Source of the DNA: Magicicada septendecula | Lineage: Eukaryota; Arthropoda; Insecta; Hemiptera; Cicadidae | Length of the DNA: 64,000 nucleotides | Direction: 5' to 3' | Assembly: GCA_034769895.1 (NCBI GenBank) | Contig: CM068372.1 | Coordinates: forward strand, 379,635,910 to 379,699,909 | In this document: piece by piece, positions 45,268 through 54,605 of the stretch | How the letters are laid out: each line of letters begins with the position of its first letter | Position numbering within the stretch: position 1 is the first letter of the stretch | Program-made: the position numbers and the translations under genes | The notes under the pieces: generated by a model | Told to the model about the DNA's origin: nothing | The model's database searches: none | Seen by the model: only the letters and a program-made list of their open reading frames with translations

Positions 45268-45855
45268 ATGCACGTACTTCGTAAGAAAAGAATGGGGCGT
45301 GGTGTAATTGGAAAAATACTTAAAAACACTGTGCCCGCTATCGTTTCGTCAGTACCTACTTTGATTAATCGAGCGGTGGACGCATTACCAGTAGAATTAC
45401 ACCTACCGGGCTACCGATTCTGTGGACCTGGAACAAAACTCAAAGAGAGATTGGCACGTGGCGATCGAGGAATCAACGAGTTGGACGAAGCCTGTCGCAA
45501 ACACGATATCGCTTACGCTAAGTACAAGGACAACGAACGAAGACGCGTAGCGGATCGTGTGCTAGCCGGCAAGGCGTGGGATCGAGTGAAAGCTTTGAAT
45601 TCAGGCATCAGCGAAAGAGCGTACGCGGCGGCCGTAGCGGCAGCGATGAAGGCGAAATCGGCAGTGGGTGGAGGGAGCTCGCGTAGTGGTTGCGGAAAAA
45701 ACAAGAAGAAGAAGGGTTCAGGAATTAAACGTCAATCCGTGAACAAACGCAAACGCAAAACGACCTGCAAACGCAAAACAGTCCCAAGACATAAACGTAA
45801 CAATAAAAAAATAGCGTCAGGTCTATACCTACGTCCTTACAGACAAAAAAACTAA
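45268..45855 (+). CDS. phospholipase A2-like basic virion protein, 195 aa
   Basis: N-terminal 'GRGVIGKILKNTVPAIV' is an amphipathic, membrane-active-looking segment. Residues 47-84 form a PLA2-like core: the calcium loop 'LPGYRFCGPGTKL' and the catalytic helix 'ELDEACRKHDIAYAKY' with H79-D80. This layout resembles the PLA2 domain used by parvovirus particles to breach endosomes. An Ala-rich helix and a very basic tail follow ('NKRKRKTTCKRK'), suited to DNA binding or nuclear import. It starts 4 nt after the preceding stop and is intact. Neighbouring protease and capsid genes support a minor virion protein. Confidence 0.85.
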   Translation: MHVLRKKRMGRGVIGKILKNTVPAIVSSVPTLINRAVDALPVELHLPGYRFCGPGTKLKERLARGDRGINELDEACRKHDIAYAKYKDNERRRVADRVLAGKAWDRVKALNSGISERAYAAAVAAAMKAKSAVGGGSSRSGCGKNKKKKGSGIKRQSVNKRKRKTTCKRKTVPRHKRNNKKIASGLYLRPYRQKN

Positions 45856-45866
45856 TTTGCATACCA

Positions 45867-46217
45867 GTGCGTGCATTGTCTGACAGTGATTTGTATGTGT
45901 ACGCAAAACTTTTGAAAATACCTTATTTCAGAGGAGTTTTTATGCGTAACACTTTACCACACACACGACCATGGAAGAATGAGAGTGCAGTTGTTAATCT
46001 AGACAGTGCAGAAGGACCTGGTACGCACTGGGTTTGCTACAAGAAGCGAAACAAACAAGTTTACTACTATGATGCGTATGGTAATATGCAGCCACCTCTT
46101 GAGCTGACACAGTATTTTGGAACCGACACTGACATATACTACAATTACGAACGTGAACAGCCACCACACACAGTCATCTGCGGGCATTTATGTTTGGACT
46201 TCTTAACGCGCGAGTGA
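45867..46217 (+). CDS. PRO: adenain-like cysteine protease (C5-type)
   Basis: Processes virion proteins during maturation in related viruses. Residues counted from GTG 45867: H54 in 'GPGTHWVCYKK', D69 in 'YYYDAYGN', Q98 and C105 in 'QPPHTVICGHLCLDFL' give the His-Asp/Gln-Cys set. The conserved N-terminal part 'LSDSDLYVYAKLLKIPYF' lies upstream of the first in-frame ATG (45942), and no ATG precedes it in this frame, so the start is unclear: mutated start, unusual start or splicing. The nearest in-frame candidate upstream is an ATA codon at 45861. A piece of this gene recurs in both TIRs. Confidence 0.88.
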   Translation: MRALSDSDLYVYAKLLKIPYFRGVFMRNTLPHTRPWKNESAVVNLDSAEGPGTHWVCYKKRNKQVYYYDAYGNMQPPLELTQYFGTDTDIYYNYEREQPPHTVICGHLCLDFLTRE

Positions 46218-46232
46218 TCAGTAAGCGACAAG

Positions 46233-46934
46233 ATGTCTTCGCTGTCGGTCACCTTAACAGGTACGAATGCTGCTGCTCTTGTATGTGACTTTTTCCCGCC
46301 TCTCGAACTAACAAACGGCGAATGGTATGTAGGTCTATTGGACTTTACTACATACAACAGTATACCGAACGTGATTGAAGGAAAAAACAACGTGTTTCCA
46401 GTACTACGAGACGGAACAACGTGGGACTTGATAACTTTACCTACAGGTGCTTATGAAATCGGTGACATAGAAGCCTTCCTCAAAAAGCAGTTAGGAGACT
46501 CAAAGATTAGTCTACGTCCTAACAACAATACACTGAAATGTGAGCTGACTTGTGCACTGGATATTGACTTTCAACAAACAGTGTACGGTATCGGTGATAT
46601 GTTGGGTTTCAAGGAAAAGCGTCTGCTTGAAGCGAATAAAACTCACACGTCTGACGCCACAGTTAACATTATAAAAGTGAACAGTATACTGATAAGGTGT
46701 AATATAGCGCAAGGATCATACAAGAACGGTAAAAACGAGCACACGCTGCACTCGTTCTATCCGTCAGTCGAACCAGGATTCAAAATAATTGAATCGCCTA
46801 CAAACGTCATATACCTACCTGTGAATGTGAGTCGTTTGGACAACATAACATTATCTTTACACGATCAGGACGGTGACGTAATAGATTTTCGCGGAGAAGT
46901 CATCACTGTGCGTTTACATCTAAAACGACTATAG
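46233..46934 (+). CDS. minor capsid protein (penton-type single jelly roll), 233 aa
   Basis: Begins MSSLSVTLTGTNAAALVCDF. Features typical of the Polinton minor capsid protein: 'FPPLELTNGEWYVGLLDF' and 'TTYNSIPNV' in the N-terminal strands, beta-rich throughout, and a C-terminal 'NVSRLDNITLSLHDQDGDVI' followed by 'FRGEVITVRLHLKRL'. The position between protease and major capsid gene matches. Predicted to form pentamers at capsid vertices. A TCAGT initiator (A at 46220) lies 13 nt before the ATG with only a weak TATA-like TTTATG 32 nt upstream. Intact. Confidence 0.85.
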   Translation: MSSLSVTLTGTNAAALVCDFFPPLELTNGEWYVGLLDFTTYNSIPNVIEGKNNVFPVLRDGTTWDLITLPTGAYEIGDIEAFLKKQLGDSKISLRPNNNTLKCELTCALDIDFQQTVYGIGDMLGFKEKRLLEANKTHTSDATVNIIKVNSILIRCNIAQGSYKNGKNEHTLHSFYPSVEPGFKIIESPTNVIYLPVNVSRLDNITLSLHDQDGDVIDFRGEVITVRLHLKRL

Positions 46935-46936
46935 AC

Positions 46937-47011
46937 ATGGGCTTGTACTTTGTTTCTTCGCCACCGCTGCTACCACAGTCGTCAGTAATAAAAAAAGAAG
47001 AAGAAGAATAA
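46937..47011 (+). CDS. candidate 24-aa micro-ORF
   Basis: ATG 46937 opens 24 codons: MGLYFVSSPPLLPQSSVIKK plus four Glu. It begins 2 nt after the minor capsid stop and lies upstream of, or over, the candidate major capsid promoter. Proline-rich with a Lys/Glu tail. It could be an upstream regulatory ORF, an exon or chance. Confidence 0.25.
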   Translation: MGLYFVSSPPLLPQSSVIKKEEEE

Positions 47012-47021
47012 AGATCAGTTA
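46986..47021 (+). promoter_or_regulatory. candidate promoter of the major capsid gene
   Basis: TAATAAAAAAAG starts at about 46986 and ATCAGTTAGG has its A at 47017, 31 nt on. A second TCAGTTAA lies at 47063. The leader to ATG 47118 would be about 100 nt. Confidence 0.45.
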
Positions 47022-47117
47022 GGAAACGCATCAGTACTCGTTCGAAACTGAAACGATTAACATCAGTTAACCGCCGTTTCCTGATTTCACTGGGTTTTGT
47101 TGTTGTAAACAAGTAAC

Positions 47118-48356
47118 ATGGCGAGTGGAATATTATCAGTGGAGCAGCAACCGTTCTTTGAAGATAGTATCACACACTTTTCATTTCACTCACACGCACC
47201 GTACGCAACAACAAGATATGGAAACAATGATGAAATACGTGTGCCAATACAACAACAGGACGTCTTTACACTGCCGTCAGAAAGTTTCCTCTACATCGAA
47301 GGCAAGTTGGTTAAAAACCCTAGTGTGGCTGCAGATACTGCACTGAATGTGGAACTGGTGAACAATGCTATAGCATTTCTCTTTGAAGAGATTCGTTACG
47401 AGTTGGCTGGAGTGGTAGTGGACCATACCAGAAACGTCGGTGTTACGTTAACTATTAAAACTTTTCTATCACTCAACAACAACACACGTGACGCAATGGA
47501 AAACGCAGGTTGGGTGGCGCCGACCACGAACATATTAAAAGTGAATGATGACGGAGAATTCAACTTTTGTATACCACTGAAAATGCTAATGGGATTCGCA
47601 GAAGACTATACACGCATCGTGCTGAACGTGAAACAAGAACTTATACTCCTACGCACATCTACCGACATAAATGCTATGGTTTTAGTAAGCGGACAAACTA
47701 CTGCTAATTGTGTTCTTGAACTAGATAAAGTTTACTGGAAAATGCCTTATGTACATGTAGCTAATGTGTACAGATTACCACTGTTACGACTCATAGAGAA
47801 AGACCACCCGATAACTATGCCTTTTAGGACCTGGGAGTTGCACGAGTATCCTGCCTTACCACAGACTAAAAGGCAGAATTGGATTGTCAAGACCTCGAGT
47901 CAGCTAGAAAAACCCCGCTTAGTTGTGTTAGCGTTTCAGATAGCAAGAAAGAATGTACTGACAGCACGCGCCGATGAATTTGATCACTGTAACGTGATCA
48001 ATGCGAGACTGTTTCTAAACGACAAGTATTATCCTTACGATAATTTAAACTTGGATATTGGGAAAGACCGTTTTCCATTATTGTACAATATGTACGCCAG
48101 TTTTCAAAGTTCGTATTACCACCGTTTAGACGGCAGCCCAGTACTGACACCGGAATTATTCAAATCAAAAGCCCCGCTGTTTGTATTCGATTGTAGCAGG
48201 CAAGACGATGCGCTTAAGTCTTCAGCGGTTGATGTACGTTTAGAATTTGAATCGTCAATGAATTTTCCTACACAGACGACTGCCTACTGTATGATACTAC
48301 ATGATTCGCTTGTAGAATATACACCATTGTCCAACACAGTACATAGACGTGTTTAA
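47118..48356 (+). CDS. major capsid protein (double jelly roll), 412 aa
   Basis: Begins MASGILSVEQQPFFEDSI, followed by 'THFSFHSHAPYATTRYGNND'. Two consecutive beta-rich halves: N-terminal roll with 'FTLPSESFLYIEGKLV' and 'NAIAFLFEEIRYELAGV', then a C-terminal roll with 'HPITMPFRTWELHEY', 'ARLFLNDKYYPYDNLNLD' and the end 'FPTQTTAYCMILHDSLVEYT'. This matches the Polinton/adintovirus major capsid family expected to form hexon-like trimers. Uninterrupted frame. Terminal gene of the rightward cluster. Confidence 0.92.
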   Translation: MASGILSVEQQPFFEDSITHFSFHSHAPYATTRYGNNDEIRVPIQQQDVFTLPSESFLYIEGKLVKNPSVAADTALNVELVNNAIAFLFEEIRYELAGVVVDHTRNVGVTLTIKTFLSLNNNTRDAMENAGWVAPTTNILKVNDDGEFNFCIPLKMLMGFAEDYTRIVLNVKQELILLRTSTDINAMVLVSGQTTANCVLELDKVYWKMPYVHVANVYRLPLLRLIEKDHPITMPFRTWELHEYPALPQTKRQNWIVKTSSQLEKPRLVVLAFQIARKNVLTARADEFDHCNVINARLFLNDKYYPYDNLNLDIGKDRFPLLYNMYASFQSSYYHRLDGSPVLTPELFKSKAPLFVFDCSRQDDALKSSAVDVRLEFESSMNFPTQTTAYCMILHDSLVEYTPLSNTVHRRV

Positions 48357-48600
48357 GTCTTATTTTATACATATTTTGTAAATACTAGTTTTAAATATAT
48401 ATATTTTCATATTTGTAACATTATAATATTGGAGCTGTGTGTGTATGTATTTTTAATTGTAAAACTAGTTTAGATATATTTTCATACTTGTAACAATATA
48501 ATCTTGGAGCTGTGTATGTATTTTTAATTGTAAAAACTGTTTAATATAATCTTGGAGCTGTGTGTATGTATTTTAATAAATGTATTTTAATAAATGTATA
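48357..48600 (+). repeat. short tandem repeats in the capsid gene 3' region
   Basis: A unit containing 'cttggagctgtgtgtatgta' and 'tttttaattgtaaaact' occurs about three times between 48420 and 48575. AATAAATG near 48575-48595 may serve as polyadenylation signals. Confidence 0.7.
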
Positions 48601-48659
48601 TATTACACACACTTTATTATCATTATTTGTATAACCCACTCCATAATGTATACGCATAA

Positions 48660-49400
48660 TAATTTGATCATACACATACGCGCGCACACACACACACACA
48701 CATGTATTAAATTCAATAATGCGCTTGATAATGTTTTAATGCAAATAATTTTTACGTTTAAATAAAATCTGCACATACATTAAAATTAAATAAAATCTGT
48801 ACACTTACCAAAAACTAGTATGTGTTGTCTACACACCCTTAATGATGAAAGTTGTGTGTATACTGAATGCGCACAAACAGTCTTTCAACTATTAAAAAAG
48901 ATGCAGAGATAGATAGATTTCACGATGTATCAGCACACGCAAGCGATCAATGAGAAATTCCCACTATAAAAATACGGTAAGAATATATTTTCAGAAATTG
49001 TAATTTGATCATACACACACACACACACACACGTATGTATTAAATTCAATAAATAATGCGCTTGATAATGTTTTAATGCAAATAATTTTTACGTTTAAAT
49101 AAAATCTGTACATACAATAAAAATTATACTCAGTTATTAACGTATTCAAATGTTTCAATAATGCGCTTGATAATGTTTTAATACAAATAATTTTTACGTT
49201 TAAATAAAATCTGCACATACATTAAAATTAAATAAAATCTGTACACTTACCAAAAACTAGTATGTGTTGTCTACACACCCTTAATGATGAAAGTTGTGTG
49301 TATACTGAATGCGCACAAACAGTCTTTCAACTATTAAAAAAGATGCAGAGATAGATTTCACTATGTATCAGCACACACACACAAGCAGTCAAATGAGAAA
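48660..49400. repeat. duplicated block in the Polinton right spacer
   Basis: 'aatgcgcttgataatgtttt' occurs near 48718, 49055 and 49158. The following block through 'aaccaaaaactagtatgtgt'-like and 'actgaatgcgcacaaacagt' sequence is present at about 48775-48915 and 49205-49345. Non-coding, with CA microsatellites at the joins. Confidence 0.8.
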
Positions 49401-49625
49401 TTTTCGCTAATTTTCTGTGCGTATATATATTGTACACTGGTAGTGGGAGAAAGCTTGCATGTCCGTTTTTAGAGTAAATACTTTCTAATCCATAATTAAT
49501 CCTAATTACTGTCAACGCTGCTAATGACTGACAGGTGTCAATTAGAAAGTAGGACGCCGTACACAAGGTTAATGACCTCTGGTTTAAGTTCTCGAATAAT
49601 AATAACTATATCTAATTCAGTATCG

Positions 49626-49663
<38 letters not shown>

Positions 49664-49664
49664 A
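49401..49664. other. Polinton right subterminal spacer with (TG)n
   Basis: No gene. A TG microsatellite occupies about 49626-49662 and directly precedes the polymerase-gene fragment. Confidence 0.6.
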
Positions 49665-49746
49665 TAGACTTGCTTCGTTGAACCGATCAATGCTGTCAAC
49701 GTACTCGTAAGGGTACAAGCAGATTGGTCTGTTCGTCAAAACCCCG
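49665..49746 (-). pseudogene. polymerase B gene fragment at the right TIR edge
   Basis: 82 bp match 39175-39270 of the polymerase gene in the same orientation ('cgttgaaccgatcaatgctg', 'caacgtactcgtaagggta', 'agattggtctgttcgtc'), with a 14-bp internal deletion. It ends at 49746, the base before the TIR begins. Confidence 0.88.
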
Positions 49747-50179
49747 TATTTAATTATTTAAAACAAATTATGGTTTATTTTAATTTATTTCGTTATAAAC
49801 CTCCGAATATGCATGCAATTATTTGTATAGTAATCAGAAATGTGTGAGAGAGACATTTTAATAATTTGTAGGTTGTATCTTACAATCATGAAAATTATTA
49901 TTTAAACTGATAATTGTTTTATTAAAATCTTACGATGACGAAATATTATTATTTCATTGTTTACGATATATATATTTAATGCAAAAATGAATTTTTAAAA
50001 TTACAATCGTCTGTAAACTATATTTAAGTTCGTGTACACATACAAATCGTTTGAATAAGGGAATTCTTGTCAACGTTTGCAGCGAGAGAGAGAGACATAT
50101 ACAATGTGTGTATGTGTACACAAAACTTTTGAAAATACCTTATTTCAAGGAGATTTTTTTTTTTATGCGTAACACTTTA

Positions 50180-50251
<72 letters not shown>

Positions 50252-51075
50252 TTGGCAGTATATTAATTTCTAAATCGTGGTCAATGACTGTCATGTGTCA
50301 AAAAAAAATTATAAGTAGGACGCAACGAGGTAGGTGATAAATATATATTTCCTGGTGATTACATTTTAGTATCGCTACTTACAATAATCCATAAGTAGCA
50401 CGACGCTTATGTAAAACTGATGACATAAAGAGAGAGTTTATATCGTGATCGACAACTGTGTCTAGAGACAAAGAGAGAGGAGGGGAGAGAGAGTTGATAT
50501 CGAAGTCGTCAACAATTTACTATAATATAGTTTGAATTTCCCACCGAAGAAAAATGTTGGCAGATCTGTTCTATACACACAATAATGCAGGATTGGTAAC
50601 CCTGATCATATATTTTAATATACACTATAATACACACACACATATCAAGTTTGAACCCATACATAGGTTGGTAAACCTGATCATATAGATTTAATATACA
50701 TTATAACACACAACAAATTTGAACTCATGGAAGGTTGGTAACCCTGATCATATATTTAATATATACACTATAATGCATCAAGTCGGAACCTCCCACCCAC
50801 CACTCACCTCTGATATCCAAATCAGCTTTATTAAAAAAATAAAAAATTATATTCGCGGATGCGAGTGGTCCATTGAACCCCACCCCACCTCCCACCCACC
50901 CTTGATATGCAAATCAATTTAATTAAAAAATAAAAAAATCAAATAAAAAATTTTATTCGCGGAAATTCGCGGATGCTGCAGGTCCAGCGGTGGTGGGGAG
51001 AGCGTGGGAAAAGATCTTGGACCGTGGGAACGGCGGCATTCCTTTGTGAGTTAGAACCGGTATTTTCCCCCTACT
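49747..51075. repeat. Polinton right TIR
   Basis: Inverted counterpart of 34004-35424, ending ttttccccctact. Single copy of the block duplicated on the left, longer (CA)n at 50180-50248. Open frames within it are translations of the inverted repeat. Confidence 0.93.
50108..50190 (+). pseudogene. protease-gene fragment in right TIR
   Basis: About 80 bp match 45890-45965 in the same orientation as the gene ('aaaacttttgaaaatacctt', 'atgcgtaacactttaccaca') before merging into (CA)n. An in-frame reading still gives 'KLLKIPYF'. Confidence 0.88.
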
Positions 51076-51081
51076 TTTATA
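51076..51081. repeat. Polinton target-site duplication, right
   Basis: TTTATA directly after the element terminus CT; identical to 33998-34003. Confidence 0.93.
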
Positions 51082-51394
51082 AACAATTACATCACACTAA
51101 GGACGAGATATGCAATCCTTTTTTTTCCTCTCGACTTCGAATTGAAAAATTGTGGTTTTTTTTATTTGTTCCGTTTTGAACTCCAGACAATCAGTTTTCA
51201 CTGACCAATTAATTATATCACTGGCAATGATTACATACTTGTCAATACACGGGGGGGGGGAATAATGTCAGATTATTATCAGATCCACAGTTCAGTTATC
51301 GATTTTTAGTTTCGTAGTAATCAAAATCAGACGGATGTCCAGATTTTGAGTATTGACTGTCAACTCCGTACCCAATAACATTTGCATTTCAATC
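51082..51394. other. no recognisable feature
   Basis: Right flank of the insertion. Includes a short G-run at 51251-51260. Confidence 0.4.
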
Positions 51395-51545
51395 ACAGAG
51401 TCAATTCATGGGTCCAACCCCCGACACAGAACTGCGCCACGGCCATACATATTCATACATTAAAAGCCACTTTGTACTCCAAACCGTTATTACCGCGCTC
51501 CGAGCCATTACCAGTCATTCACACTGTACAATCACGTATGTTAAT
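51395..51545 (-). repeat. dispersed repeat family A, copy 3
   Basis: Reverse complement of 11739-11890: 'gggtccaacccccgacacag', 'gccacggccatac', 'aaaagccactttgtactcca', 'gctccgagccattaccagtc'. Confidence 0.75.
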
Positions 51546-51889
51546 GTTGCATACGAAAAGTGAAAATGTCGCTGTTATACAATCAGTCTCCAATTATTGT
51601 ATACTAACTGTTACCTGCGTCTTTGAACTCGAATATTGGACTTTTAATAAGTATTTTAATACAGATTTTATTGTCTATGTCTAAATCTCGTTCTGTCAGC
51701 TCATATAACAATTTTGTACTCATTAGTCAAATTCTCTGTAAAGCTGTTTTCAACACTTGTACTATTTTAACTTGTACTAAATTATTATGTTGGTGCAACA
51801 GCCTTTGGAGATTTAAAAGTACCAGTTTATAAAGCCTTTGGAGATGTAATTCTGTATACTAAATATAATAACACTGTAATACCTCTATA
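51546..51889. other. no recognisable feature
   Basis: AT-rich spacer; nothing recognised. Confidence 0.4.
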
Positions 51890-52275
51890 CTTCCCACACT
51901 TCTTTATGGGTCTGAGAATTAGACTTTAACGAAAGGGCAGACCAGTCGCATCCCAGCGGCTGAAATGAAATTTCTCAGACACGTGGCAGAGTATACTCTC
52001 CATGGTCACAGAAGAAACACAGACATACGACAGGAACTGAATATTATGAGTATACTCGACAGGATCGCCCGATATCGCCTGAATTGGTGGCAACATCTTT
52101 GCCGAATGGATGACTGCAGCATCCCCCAAACAACTATGAAACTCTAAGCCGAAGTGGCGGAGGGGTGTGGGACTTTCGAGGAAGCGCTGGAGTGACCAGA
52201 TCTAATCTTTGCCTGTTTAAACCGAAAAAACCACCCTTTGTTTAATCCTTGATAATGATGATGATGACTTGTAGC
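51890..52275 (+). pseudogene. non-LTR retrotransposon relic, sister of 6625-7078
   Basis: Near-collinear with the 6625-7078 relic: 'cacttctttatgggtctgag', 'catctttgccgaatggatga', ending in GATAATGATGATGATGA. The best frame reads 'RQELNIMSILDRIARYRLNW'. Inactive. Confidence 0.75.
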
Positions 52276-52690
52276 AAAAACTAATTATCATATGATAAAT
52301 ATATTAATTATTTAATAGACTCTGTGTGCCTACCCTTTCCAGTGAAGAGTTTCTCAGTCACCGAGCGGCGTGTGGTCTTGCATTCACGTTTCTACTCTAT
52401 TCATGCAACGCTTGACTATCCAACTGTGCCACGATGCTATATTCACAGGACCTTACCTGAGGAATTTGATATTTAGGTTAACATTTTTAATGGAAACATC
52501 TAGTAAACCCTGGTTTTAAGATATCAATTCACAGATGTCTGAATGCGCTGTTGTTTTTAAACAGAATCTGCTTTACAAAACTCTGTTTTCGAGCTTCATC
52601 AGATTTGCAAACAATAAAATATAAAAATCTCTACTACATAAAGAAAGGTAATGGAATTTTAAGGTAAGGAACCAATAAGAACAAAAATAA
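52276..52690. other. no recognisable feature
   Basis: Spacer between two retrotransposon relics. Confidence 0.4.
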
Positions 52691-52925
52691 TAATTATCAA
52701 ATTGTAGAACAAGTGAGTGATTTTAACTATTTGAGACATTATATTGGCTATGACAAGAAACATTATATTAAGTTGGGTAAGTTCCAGACAGTCTCTGACA
52801 TTCTATCGTATTTTTAATAACATGGTACGTCGAGATACAAAACTAAAGTTCTACAAAGTTATAGCGGTCTCATGTATTGCCCTATGTGTGAGTATTATTG
52901 ACCACAACCAAGAGAGACGAAAGTA
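52691..52925 (+). pseudogene. short non-LTR relic
   Basis: Plus-strand pieces 'EQVSDFNYL' followed by 'RRDTKLKFYKVIAVSCI' correspond to the post-RT region of the other relics. Frameshifts in between. Confidence 0.5.
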
Positions 52926-53859
52926 AAATACATGCCTCGGAAATGGCGTTCTTAAGACCAGGTGTTCTAAACTTATAAGTTTATATAAACGGTCGGTATT
53001 ACGTTATGTGCTAACGCAGCTGAATACTAAACACTTATTAAAATATAAAATAAATAATAAACGATTTCAATTTAAAGATCTAGTATCAAATAGACTGACA
53101 TTTTTGTTAGCGCTGACTTTGTGGAAATATTTTTGTAAAATTTAACAGTCAGTGGATTTGAAAACTACCAATTAGGATATACTTCTGCAACTGGCTTAAT
53201 ACATGAAGGAAAGATTCGTTATATGCAAAATATATTACGAATACCGAGGCATTGGCATTCGTAGTGCTTGTATTGAATTTTGCAGAATAGTTTCCTCATT
53301 TCCTCTCAACACATTCTCTCTCTCTTCCTCTTTCTGGTGCGCCATATTTTTTCTGTTTCATTAACTTTTTTGTTTCTAGCTGTTCAAAGCGGTTAGTACT
53401 TCTCGTTTATTTAATCCTTTCACAACGTAACAGGTTTAGTCCTTATTTAACATGTAAATATAGGTCATCTCTTATCGTCCACCTCTCTTTCCGTTGAGCA
53501 GCAATCGTTATGTTTGTTTCTTTTTATTCTGATTAATTCGTTTTTTTTTATTTTTACCGTTCGTCTAGGTACTCGTGCTTTCATTTATGGAATCCATTCG
53601 ATTACTTGTACTGTTCAATTCGCATCCTCAATTCACATTTAGCCATTGTTGCCAGTGAGCTTACCCTATTTTGCAGCTGATATCTTCATTACTTCTGCCC
53701 CACCTATTCTTAATGCCTACCCTCACCCGCTGATAGTGCTACGCCAATTATGTAACGCTCTCGACTTTCCAAGATTGACATTCTACACGTGTCTCGCCTA
53801 TCCGGACAACAATTCACACGATAACGGAAATGTTCGAAGTTGGTAGCTTATAGCATCCC
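52926..53859. other. no recognisable feature
   Basis: AT-rich intergenic DNA. The pyrimidine-rich stretch near 53310-53340 is unremarkable. Confidence 0.4.
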
Positions 53860-54340
53860 CGGCCACCATCGATCGGGAGGTCGATTGTTTTGAACGCTGA
53901 CCAGGTGGCTGACGATGTTGTAGTCAGTACCCTTAGGTAAGAGACGTGTAGCTCTATCTCTCTGCGGGTTACGGAAGATCTACTACCTAGGATTTGACAG
54001 CAGACAGCAGCATCCAACTCCACCGCTCAAGGCGGACAAGGGCGAGACTCCGCTGCCGAAACCACAGACCAACCTCGATGCATCGGAGATGAACCCGAGT
54101 AAATTCGTGCTCACCGCTGAATGGTGTCCAAAGTGCAAACGAGGCGTACGGCTGTCAAAGCAGGTGAAGTGCCTCAGTCAAGGTCGTGCATATGCATATC
54201 CTCCAGACTGTTCGAGCAGTTGTAACTACGCAAATTATGACGGAACGCCGCCAAAACAAAGGAAAATTATTCTGGAACTTCTGCGGGAATATTATTGTTT
54301 AAGAGTCTACGGCCAGCCTAGAAGTGTATTTTAGTTACAC
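53860..54340 (+). other. unidentified open frame with Cys pairs
   Basis: An open frame at 54089-54334 (81 aa) begins MNPSKFVLTAEWCPKCKRG and has further cysteines ('PPDCSSSCNYANYDG'). The frame extends 5' without ATG through Pro-rich sequence. It is less AT-rich than its surroundings and stops just before an LTR-like unit, so it may be a retrotransposon 3' remnant. No domain recognised. Confidence 0.3.
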
Positions 54341-54359
54341 TTGGTGAGGTTGCAGAATA

Positions 54360-54605
54360 CGGATTAAGTGATTCTTGCGGATTAGTGGAAAGTGATTATT
54401 GTATTAATTAGTGCGGTATTGTAATAAGGTGACATTATTATTGCGTGTGAACAAATTTAACTTGAATTATTGTATGAAAGTACCTTGTTGATTATAAATT
54501 GCAATTTGTGACTCATTAAAGCTGATAATTAGTGACTTCATAGGTGTCTGTAACCTTATTTCCACTGTACAATACGACGATCCGTGAGACCATCGTAAGC
54601 TATAC
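54360..54605 (+). repeat. 516-bp family fragment, plus orientation
   Basis: Contains 'gtgaacaaatttaacttgaa', 'aattagtgacttcataggtg' and 'aatacgacgatccgtgagac', matching the 27260-27585 copy with many substitutions. Confidence 0.6.

Larger units (their letters stand above)
34004..51075. mobile_element. Polinton/Maverick, complete, 17,072 bp
   Basis: Bounded by AG...CT termini, TIRs of about 1.42 kb (left) and 1.33 kb (right), and a perfect 6-bp target duplication. It encodes the diagnostic set: protein-primed polymerase B, retroviral-type integrase, packaging ATPase, adenain-like protease, minor and major capsid proteins, plus a PLA2-like protein, a fibre-like protein, a DUF8207-like protein and a BIR protein. 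Left-half genes read leftward; right-half genes read rightward from a shared promoter near 41810. The element is structurally intact, but polymerase B and the fibre-like gene carry frameshifts, so this copy may not be autonomous unless those are sequence errors. Confidence 0.97.
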
